Source: CAYLYM01 sp964387645
Lineage (GTDB): Bacteria; Calditrichota; Calditrichia; RBG-13-44-9
DNA: 60,524 nucleotides
Reading direction: 5' to 3'
NCBI GenBank assembly: GCA_964387645.1
Contig: CAYLYM010000008.1
Coordinates: 1-60,524 of the forward strand
In this document: positions 54,122 to 60,524 of the stretch, in pieces
How positions within the stretch are numbered: position 1 is the first letter of the stretch
Layout: every line of letters starts with the position of its first letter
The notes under the pieces: generated by a model
The model's input: only the letters and a program-made list of their open reading frames with translations
What the model was told of the DNA's origin: nothing
Database searches by the model: none
Made by a program: the position numbers and the translations under genes

Positions 54122-56290
54122 TTAAACTTTCATAGACAACTTTACTCGCCCACGCTCTAAATCCACATCGATAACCTTAACTGTAACAATATCTCCCACT
54201 GAAACCAATTGATGAGGATTCTTCACATATCCTTCTCCCATCTCGCTCACGTGTACCAGTCCATCTCTTTTCACCCCAATATCCACAAAGGCTCCGAAAT
54301 CTACCACATTTCGCACCGTTCCTTTAAGAATCATCCCTTCACGCAAATCTTCAATTTTAAGTACATCACTCTTAAAGATGGGTTTGGGCATTTCGTCTCG
54401 CGGATCTCTTCCAGGCTTTTCCAGATCGGCCAGTATATCTTCCAGAGTGGGTTGCCCAACTTGAATTTCCTCGGCCAAATCAGCTAAATCGATATTTTGC
54501 TGATGAATCATTCTTTTCAATTGCCGCCAGTTCGCTGGCTTGTCCAAAATCTGGAACTTTTCCAGGAGTTTCTGGGTGGCTTCGTACGACTCCGGGTGAA
54601 TCGAAGTGTTGTCCAGGGGATTATCCCCTCCGGGAATTCTTAAAAATCCAGCAGCTTGTTGAAAGGCTATCTCCCCAATACCCGGCACTTTCTTCAACTC
54701 TTCTCTATTTCGAAATGGGCCATGTTCATTCCTATATTTAACAATATTTTCGGCTGTACGAGAGGTCAATCCGGAGATATATTTCAACAGGCTTACCGAA
54801 GCTGTATTGACATCCACACCAACCAGATTCACCGCACTCTCCACAGTGTTATGAAGCGCTTCAGCAAGCTTTTTCTGGTTAACATCATGTTGATAAAGAC
54901 CAACACCAATGCTTTTTGGATCAATTTTCACTAACTCAGCGAGGGGATCCAGGAGACGTCTTGCGATTGAAATATTTCCTCTCATGCTGGCTTCCAGATC
55001 TGGAAATTCTTGTTTAGCGATCTTCGATGCGGAATAAACTGAGGCTCCTGCTTCATTCACAATCACATAAAAAACTTCCTTTCCGCCGGTTTCCTTAATT
55101 TCACCGATTAATTCTGCTACTAATTGCTCCGTCTCTCGCGAAGCCGTACCGTTACCGATAGCAATTACATCAACCTGGTATTTATCTATAAGGCGTCTTA
55201 AGATGGTTTTGGCTTCGAACACTTCATTTTGCGGTGGATGTGGATAGATAGTTTCCCCTTCTAAATACTTACCGGTTTTGTCTATTACAGCAACTTTGCA
55301 TCCCGTCCGGTATCCTGGATCAATACCCATGATGATCTTATCCTTTACCGGTGGCTGCAAAATGAGATTCTTTAAATTGGTGGCAAAAACTTTGATGGCA
55401 TGCTCATCGGCCATCTCGGTCAATTCATTACGGATTTCTCGTTCTATACTGGGAGCAATTAATCGTTTATAAGCATCTGAAATGGCTAAATCTAACTCAG
55501 GAAAAAAAATGGATTTTTCATTTTTCACATAAAGTTTGCGGATAATATTTACAACTTTATTCTCTTCTACTTCAATCCATACTCGTAAAAATCCCTCCTT
55601 TTCACCGCGATTTATCGCCAAAATACGGTGTGGCACCAGACGTTTTACCGGTTCATTAAATTCGTAATAGATTTCATATTCTGATCTCTCCTCGGTATTT
55701 TTTGCTTCGCTCCACAGGATTCCATACTTTCGTGTAAATTCACGAATTCTTTTCCGCACCTCCGCATCGTCCGAAATAATTTCTGCGACAATGTCTCTGG
55801 CTCCGGCAAGCGCCTGATCTGCGTTATCTACCCCCTTTTCCGAATCGACATATTCGCCAGCAATTTCTTGCGCCGAACCTTCCTCAATCTCCTGGGCCAG
55901 TATAAGCTGCGCAAGAGGTTCTAACCCCTTCTCTTTGGCTATAGTAGCCCGGGTGCGTTTTTTGGGCTTATAAGGCAGGTAAAGATCTTCAATTTCTTGT
56001 AATTTAAATGACGCTTTTATTTTCTCTTCTAATTCAGGCGTTAATTTGCCTTGCTCCTCAATGGTTTTGAGAATCGTCGCTTTTCGTTCCTCCAACATCC
56101 TTAAATACTTAATCCGCTCTTCTATGGCACGAATTTTCTCTTCATCTAATTTCCCGGTGGCTTCTTTTCGATAGCGGGCAATAAAGGGAACCGTGTTTCC
56201 TGAATCGAGCAATTCCACAGTATTGGCAACCTGGAAAGCTTTTAAATTTAACTCTTGCGCAATGATCTGATAGAAATCTTTTTCAATCAT
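54122..56290 (-). CDS. tex: Tex-family RNA-binding protein
   Basis: A 722-residue transcription accessory protein. It has the N-terminal helical domain with VPFIARYRKEATG, the YqgF-like domain (MGIDPGYRTGCKVAVID), a helix-hairpin-helix region (VPGIGEIAFQQAAGFLRIPGG) and a C-terminal S1 domain (GMILKGTVRNVVDFGAFVDIGVKRDGLVHVSEM). All domains are present at full length. Tex binds RNA and RNA polymerase and is widely conserved. AGAAGG precedes the ATG. Confidence 0.95.
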   Translation of the reverse strand: MIEKDFYQIIAQELNLKAFQVANTVELLDSGNTVPFIARYRKEATGKLDEEKIRAIEERIKYLRMLEERKATILKTIEEQGKLTPELEEKIKASFKLQEIEDLYLPYKPKKRTRATIAKEKGLEPLAQLILAQEIEEGSAQEIAGEYVDSEKGVDNADQALAGARDIVAEIISDDAEVRKRIREFTRKYGILWSEAKNTEERSEYEIYYEFNEPVKRLVPHRILAINRGEKEGFLRVWIEVEENKVVNIIRKLYVKNEKSIFFPELDLAISDAYKRLIAPSIEREIRNELTEMADEHAIKVFATNLKNLILQPPVKDKIIMGIDPGYRTGCKVAVIDKTGKYLEGETIYPHPPQNEVFEAKTILRRLIDKYQVDVIAIGNGTASRETEQLVAELIGEIKETGGKEVFYVIVNEAGASVYSASKIAKQEFPDLEASMRGNISIARRLLDPLAELVKIDPKSIGVGLYQHDVNQKKLAEALHNTVESAVNLVGVDVNTASVSLLKYISGLTSRTAENIVKYRNEHGPFRNREELKKVPGIGEIAFQQAAGFLRIPGGDNPLDNTSIHPESYEATQKLLEKFQILDKPANWRQLKRMIHQQNIDLADLAEEIQVGQPTLEDILADLEKPGRDPRDEMPKPIFKSDVLKIEDLREGMILKGTVRNVVDFGAFVDIGVKRDGLVHVSEMGEGYVKNPHQLVSVGDIVTVKVIDVDLERGRVKLSMKV

Positions 56291-56532
56291 AATCCTTCTC
56301 TACCCTTTTCAATTTTTCAGGGCCAAAAATAAAACCCAGCGTATTCAGGTGCAATTGAATTTTCAGAAGAAACATTTGAATTGCTGGTTTCTTACCTCTC
56401 AAAGAAGTTTAATATGATAACTGAAGAAATCAACTTATTAGACCTCATCGAATAATATTTCAAAAAGTCGACATGAACCCTTCCCATCAATGTGTAATCA
56501 ATATTCTTGCGGAGAATGTCTCTTAAAATTTT

Positions 56533-57018
56533 TTAATCCGTTCTTTCAATCTTCTGATTGGATGCTCTTAGAAAATAAAACTTGCCATCCCTGTCCTGGA
56601 GCCTGACGACTACGGTAACTTCTGATCCAGGATCCCATTTAGGTCCGTTTCGACAGACTTTCTCCAAAACTCGAATCCTGTTTTCAGATTGAGGTTTACG
56701 GACATCCTCTAATCTTTCATTCCAGATTTCAGAACCATGAATCATCCATACCTGATCCGCATCAATGGTACTTTTAATATATTCATCCTCAACAGGCACA
56801 ATTTTTATAGTCGCCTGTAAAGGTTTCCCATTGGGTGGGGAAATCGGCATGAAGTCTCGCCATAAATAGGTATTTAACACCAATTTCTGTCCATGTACAA
56901 CCACTGTATCAGGAGAAGACAAAAGCTTTTTTACATCGGTTTCCTTTGATTTTTTCCCACCGGCCATTAACGGACTGAAAAAGATAAAAATAAAACAAAA
57001 GGCTAATATTCTATTCAT
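56533..57018 (-). CDS. exported protein, unknown function
   Basis: Using the ATG at 57018 gives a 161-residue protein with a normal Sec signal (MNRILAFCFIFIFFSPLMAG) and a strong AAAGGGG site. The frame is open to 57102, but that start lacks support. The mature part is beta-rich (VVVHGQKLVLNTYLWRDFMP, LQATIKIVPVE, WMIHGSEIWNERL, SEVTVVVRLQDRDGKFYFLRASNQ), suggesting a small Ig-like periplasmic domain. I recognise no family. It is alone. Confidence 0.65.
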   Translation of the reverse strand: MNRILAFCFIFIFFSPLMAGGKKSKETDVKKLLSSPDTVVVHGQKLVLNTYLWRDFMPISPPNGKPLQATIKIVPVEDEYIKSTIDADQVWMIHGSEIWNERLEDVRKPQSENRIRVLEKVCRNGPKWDPGSEVTVVVRLQDRDGKFYFLRASNQKIERTD

Positions 57019-57838
57019 TACTTTTCCCCTTTCTTTAACCCTATTTTTAAGGGCTAATTTAACCATCTCAACTAAAATAATGCAGATAATTGCCAAACCC
57101 AAAAATATAAATGAGGATTCCTTGTTAAATTGAAAATAAGACTCTTTTGATCAACTCTGAATCGATTCAAACAAGTAATTGTCTACAGATTTTCTCATAA
57201 AGATGCCTTTGGCGCACTGATTGTCACAAATTATTTTTAATGAAACTATAGAAACAGAATTATGCAAATCGGTAAAAATTTTGGTTCTTAGATTGAACTT
57301 ACTGTTCTAAAAAAATTTCATAGCCTCTTTCATATTTCAGTTTTCATTCTTATTTTTTAACGACATTAGCCCGAAAGTTTTAAAATGCAAATACGATCCC
57401 GATCTTCAGTGAGAATATAAAACGGTTACAACCAATGTGGAATAAAAGGTATGGGAAGTTAAGAAGCCCTGCATACCTCCGATTAAATAGGCGAATCTGC
57501 ACATAGAATATAGAGAAGTGGAATTGGGCTGGTTGGTTGGAACTGGGTGGAAAGCGGAACAGGCAGGAAAGGGTTTGAGAATTACGTTCTGGGAAGTGGT
57601 TCAATTGGAGCTGGAGGATTAGATAGTAGGAAAGTAAAAAAAGGCCAATATTGGAAAAACACCTGAGCAAGAATCGCCGTTGAAAATGGCTAATATTAGA
57701 CAAAACTTTTTCCTAATATTGAGAAGCTGGAAGATTTTTAGCTACATATAGACATAATTTTCCAGTATTGGTAAAAAATTGAATGGGTGTTTGTACATCT
57801 AATAATGTTATGCGCAATATTTAAAGGAGTAAATCTCA
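57019..57838. other. non-coding region before the restriction-modification locus
   Basis: 820 bases with no credible gene. The part at 57460-57635 is purine-rich on the plus strand with TGGAAYTGGG-like units (near 57520, 57538 and 57602) that may be a decayed repeat. Four AATATT-type palindromes follow at 57645-57771. Base composition rises sharply just after 57838. Confidence 0.5.
57645..57771. promoter_or_regulatory. four palindromic operator-like sites upstream of hsdM
   Basis: CCAATATTGG (57645-57654), CTAATATTAG (57690-57699), CTAATATTGA (57713-57722) and CCAGTATTGG (57762-57771) share an AATATT/AGTATT core with C or CC before and G or GG after. Centres are 45, 23 and 49 bases apart. 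The last site is just upstream of a plausible -35 (TTGAAT at 57779). They look like binding sites of one dimeric regulator of hsdM. Confidence 0.5.
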
Positions 57839-59395
57839 TTGACCAACATCCAGAACCACAAATCCCTGGAAACCTGGTTATGGGACGCCGCCTGCAGCAT
57901 CCGCGGGGCCCAGGACGCGCCCAAATACAAGGACTTCATCCTGCCGCTGGTCTTCACCAAGCGGCTGTGCGATGTCTTCGATGACGAGATTGACCGCATC
58001 GCCGCGCAGGTTGGCTCGCGTGCTAAAGCCTTCCAACTGGTGGAGCGCGACCCCAAACTGGTGCGCTTCTACCTGCCGCTCAAGCCCGAAAACCCCGACG
58101 AACCGGTCTGGTCGGTCATCCGCAAACTGTCGGACAAAATCGGGGAACAGTTGACCACCCACCTGCGCGAGATTGCCAGCGCCAACCCACGCCTGCAGGG
58201 CATCATTGACCGCATTGACTTCAACGCCACCACCCACGGCCAGCGCGATATCTCCGACGACCGGCTTTCCAACCTGATTGAGAAAATCTCCGAGAAACGG
58301 CTGGGATTGAACGACGTGGAGCCGGATATTATCGGGCGAAGCTATGAATATCTGATTCGCAAATTTGCCGAAGGCAGCGGACAAAGCGCCGGTGAATTCT
58401 ACACGCCTAAAGAAGTAGGGCGCATCATGGCGCTAATCATGGATCCGGAACCGGGCATGACGGTGTACGATCCCTGCTGCGGCTCGGCGGGCTTGCTCAT
58501 CAAGTGCCAGATTGTGCTGCAGGAAAAGATGGATTTTCGCAGCCGGAAGAATTATGCCCCACTCAAACTTTACGGCCAGGAATACGTGGGCAACACCTGG
58601 GCCATGGCCAATATGAATATGATTATCCACGATATGGAAGGTGAGATCGAAATCGGAGACACTTTTAAAAATCCCAAATTTCGCGAGGGAGGTCGTCTGC
58701 GCACCTTCGACCGCGTGGTGGCCAATCCGATGTGGAATCAGGACTGGTTCACCCAACAGGATTACGACGCCGACGAATTGGGCCGCTTCCCGCCGGGGGC
58801 CGGCTTCCCAGGCAAACAGTCTGCCGACTGGGGCTGGGTGCAGCATATCTGGGCTTCATTGAACGAGACGGGCAGGGCAGCCATCGTTCTGGATACCGGA
58901 GCGGCTAGCCGCGGCAGTGGCAACGCCAATCGCAATCGCGAAAAAGAAGTGCGCAAGTGGTTCGTGGAGCAAGATTTGATTGAAGGCGTGATTTACCTGC
59001 CGGAAAACCTGTTCTACAACACCACGGCGCCAGGCATCATCCTGGTGCTGAACAAAGTCAAGCCGGGGGAACGCCGCGGCAAGATGCTGCTGATTAACGC
59101 CAGCCGGTCCTTTGAAAAGGGCGATCCCAAGAATTACATCACTGATGAGGAAATCGAACACATTGCTCGCACCTTTCTGGAATGGCGAGAAGAAGAAAAA
59201 TTCAGCCGCATTGTCAGCAAGGAGGAGATCGCCCGAACCGATTACAACATTTCACCTTCGCGGCACATCCACGTAGCCGAAGAAGAGGAATACCGGCCCA
59301 TCGGCGAAATTCTGGAAGAGCTGGAGATACTGGAGGCAGAGGCCGCTGAGACGAATCGCAAGTTAAAATCTGTCCTTGAAAAACTTGGATTTTAG
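57839..59395 (+). CDS. hsdM: type I restriction-modification methyltransferase subunit
   Basis: A 518-residue N6-adenine methyltransferase subunit. The N-terminal HsdM domain is at about 8-140 (LWDAACSIRG, LPLVFTKRLCDVF), and the N6-Mtase domain follows with EFYTPKEVGRIM, SAM motif DPCCGSAGLL (211-220) and the catalytic segment ANPMWNQ (Asn296-Pro-Met-Trp299) where N-P-P-F/Y is usual. The end is a coiled coil. The TTG start has AAAGGAGT eight bases upstream. Codon use is GC-rich, clearly unlike the upstream genes, pointing to transfer. hsdS and hsdR are expected past the window end. Confidence 0.93.
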   Translation: MTNIQNHKSLETWLWDAACSIRGAQDAPKYKDFILPLVFTKRLCDVFDDEIDRIAAQVGSRAKAFQLVERDPKLVRFYLPLKPENPDEPVWSVIRKLSDKIGEQLTTHLREIASANPRLQGIIDRIDFNATTHGQRDISDDRLSNLIEKISEKRLGLNDVEPDIIGRSYEYLIRKFAEGSGQSAGEFYTPKEVGRIMALIMDPEPGMTVYDPCCGSAGLLIKCQIVLQEKMDFRSRKNYAPLKLYGQEYVGNTWAMANMNMIIHDMEGEIEIGDTFKNPKFREGGRLRTFDRVVANPMWNQDWFTQQDYDADELGRFPPGAGFPGKQSADWGWVQHIWASLNETGRAAIVLDTGAASRGSGNANRNREKEVRKWFVEQDLIEGVIYLPENLFYNTTAPGIILVLNKVKPGERRGKMLLINASRSFEKGDPKNYITDEEIEHIARTFLEWREEEKFSRIVSKEEIARTDYNISPSRHIHVAEEEEYRPIGEILEELEILEAEAAETNRKLKSVLEKLGF

Positions 59396-59396
59396 T

Positions 59397-60524
59397 ATGC
59401 AATTCAAGGAATCCGAACAGGTAGAGTTTAAAAAATCCACTTCCGAACTGAAGGAAGCGATTATTTCAATCTGTGCAATTCTAAACAAACACAGTCAAGG
59501 TGAATTATATTTTGGCATTAAAAACAACGGAGAGGTAGTTGGCCAGACCGTAACCGATAGAACCTTGCGTTCTATCTCGCAGGCAATTGGAAGCCACCTG
59601 GAGCCCAAAATATTTCCGGCAATAGAAAAAATAAAAGTTGAGGGGAAGGATTTAATTAAAATTTCCTTTTCGGGGAACGACCGCCCTTATTTTGCGTACG
59701 GGCGTGCGTACATGCGTATGGCAGATGAAGATCGTCAACTCAGTGTAACGGAATTGAAACGAATGATCCTTGCCAATGCGATTTACCGTAGTCGCTGGGA
59801 TTACGAGTTGAGCAATTTGACTATGGATGCCATCCGGCAGGAAACGCTTCAAGTTTTTCTGAAACGTGCGCGGGAAGCCGGGCGGATTCCTTTAACCGAT
59901 GATCAACCGGAGCAGGTTCTGGAAAAATTACACCTGGTACAAAAGAAGCGGTTGAGCCTTGCCGCAAAATATCTGTTTACCTCGGAACATACGATTGAAT
60001 TGCAGGCCGCCGTATTTGCCGGAGCGGATAAACTGACGTTTCTGGACATCAAGAAATACAACCAGCCGCTTCTGGATTTGCTGGAAACCGCGGAAACCTA
60101 TCTCAAGGAAAAAATGAACTGGCGGGTGGAGTTTGTGGATTTTAAACGTGTGGAAATCCCGGAAATTCCGTTAAAAGCATTGCGAGAAGCGCTGGTCAAT
60201 TCCCTGATTCACCGGGATTTCAATAATCCCAAGGGAAATGAAATCGCCGTTTACAAAGACCGCATCGAAATCTACAATCCCGGTACTTTCCCGGAAGGAT
60301 TGACACCTGAGGATTTCATTCGGAGTAGAGCTCGCTCCTATTTGCGGAATCCGCTGATTGCCGAGGTTTTCTACCTGACCAAAGACGTGGAAAAATGGGG
60401 CTCCGGTTTAAAACGCATTTACGAAGAGTGCCGGGAACATGGCATCGAAGTGCGCTTTGAAGTCGAAAGTTCCGGTTTTGTAACGACCTTTTTACGGCCT
60501 GTTACGGAAGAGGGAGTTACACCG
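59397..60524 (+). CDS. Schlafen AlbA_2 / HATPase-like regulator, cut by the window end
   Basis: 376 codons open to the end of the window, no stop. Residues about 1-115 are an AlbA_2/Schlafen-type domain (EFKKSTSELKEAIISICAILN, GELYFGIKNNGEVVGQ, FAYGRAYMRMADEDR). Residues about 255-355 carry a GHKL-ATPase-like part (ALREALVNSLIHRDF, KDRIEIYNPGTFPEGLTPEDF). Together this is the COG2865-type architecture of putative transcriptional regulators, often placed between hsdM and hsdS of type I systems. The ATG follows the hsdM stop by one base. Its composition is intermediate between hsdM and the upstream genes. Confidence 0.87.
   Translation, partial: MQFKESEQVEFKKSTSELKEAIISICAILNKHSQGELYFGIKNNGEVVGQTVTDRTLRSISQAIGSHLEPKIFPAIEKIKVEGKDLIKISFSGNDRPYFAYGRAYMRMADEDRQLSVTELKRMILANAIYRSRWDYELSNLTMDAIRQETLQVFLKRAREAGRIPLTDDQPEQVLEKLHLVQKKRLSLAAKYLFTSEHTIELQAAVFAGADKLTFLDIKKYNQPLLDLLETAETYLKEKMNWRVEFVDFKRVEIPEIPLKALREALVNSLIHRDFNNPKGNEIAVYKDRIEIYNPGTFPEGLTPEDFIRSRARSYLRNPLIAEVFYLTKDVEKWGSGLKRIYEECREHGIEVRFEVESSGFVTTFLRPVTEEGVTP

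Noticed and set aside
57380..57703. 107-residue minus-strand frame before hsdM
   Set aside because: No ribosome site, odd composition, and it lies opposite the purine-rich non-coding stretch.
57838..60524. Many long minus-strand frames inside hsdM
   Set aside because: GC-rich coding DNA gives open shadow frames; the plus-strand frame has all HsdM motifs.
1..60524. tRNA, rRNA or CRISPR array
   Set aside because: No T-loop consensus in a cloverleaf context, no rRNA core sequence and no repeat-spacer series was seen by eye.

Overview
The window reads as AT-rich chromosomal DNA of a diderm, flagellated bacterium, most likely from an FCB-type lineage such as Calditrichota, KSB1 or a relative. 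The evidence is a PorQ/PorV-type outer-membrane protein, a DUF4199 membrane protein, a DUF3857/transglutaminase lipoprotein, a cNMP-binding/DUF4388/receiver fusion, and a flagellar operon encoding L- and P-ring proteins. The phylum is an inference from gene content; no rRNA or tRNA gene was seen.

Layout. 1-899 is the decayed 3' part of a phosphoglucomutase gene. 1.0-8.5 kb is gene-poor and very AT-rich: a tandem AP2-like protein, several exported or membrane proteins, and long non-coding stretches. 8.5-12.7 kb carries an AddA-type helicase-nuclease and a frameshifted inorganic pyrophosphatase on the minus strand. 13.3-15.9 kb has two polysaccharide-assembly genes (a GT4 glycosyltransferase and a polyprenyl-phosphate sugar transferase). 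16.4-20.3 kb has an MBL hydrolase, a XerD-like recombinase, a small membrane protein and a cNMP-binding/DUF4388/pseudo-receiver protein. A Cys-type sulfatase and a mutL-miaA-lipid kinase group follow.

25.9-30.0 kb is a thiamine operon (thiC-thiM-thiE-thiD). It is preceded by a recognisable promoter, a TPP riboswitch and an intrinsic terminator, and a short palindrome-ended repeat sits between thiC and thiM. 30-36 kb holds a HAD-like protein, a nucleosidase-like protein, dut, a PorQ-like protein, murI and a cell-wall amidase. 36.5-42.2 kb is a tight minus-strand cluster: a GT4 fused to an all-helical domain, two GH130 proteins and a second GT4. It looks like a dedicated mannoside synthesis/phosphorolysis system.

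42.9-53.6 kb is a single plus-strand run headed by an excellent sigma-54 promoter. It encodes a HEAT-repeat protein, two HDOD proteins around a CheR methyltransferase, a lipoprotein-like protein and a GAF protein, then flgF-flgG-flgA-flgH-flgI-flgJ. After the minus-strand tex gene and an exported protein, base composition changes sharply at about 57.8 kb. A GC-richer hsdM and a Schlafen/AlbA_2-type ATPase-like gene, cut by the window end, mark an acquired type I restriction-modification locus. Four copies of an AATATT-centred palindrome lie just upstream of it.

The most notable leads are the sigma-54-headed signalling-plus-flagellar operon, the GT4/GH130 cluster, the palindromic sites before hsdM, and a two-hairpin element present at 34.5 kb and 54.0 kb.
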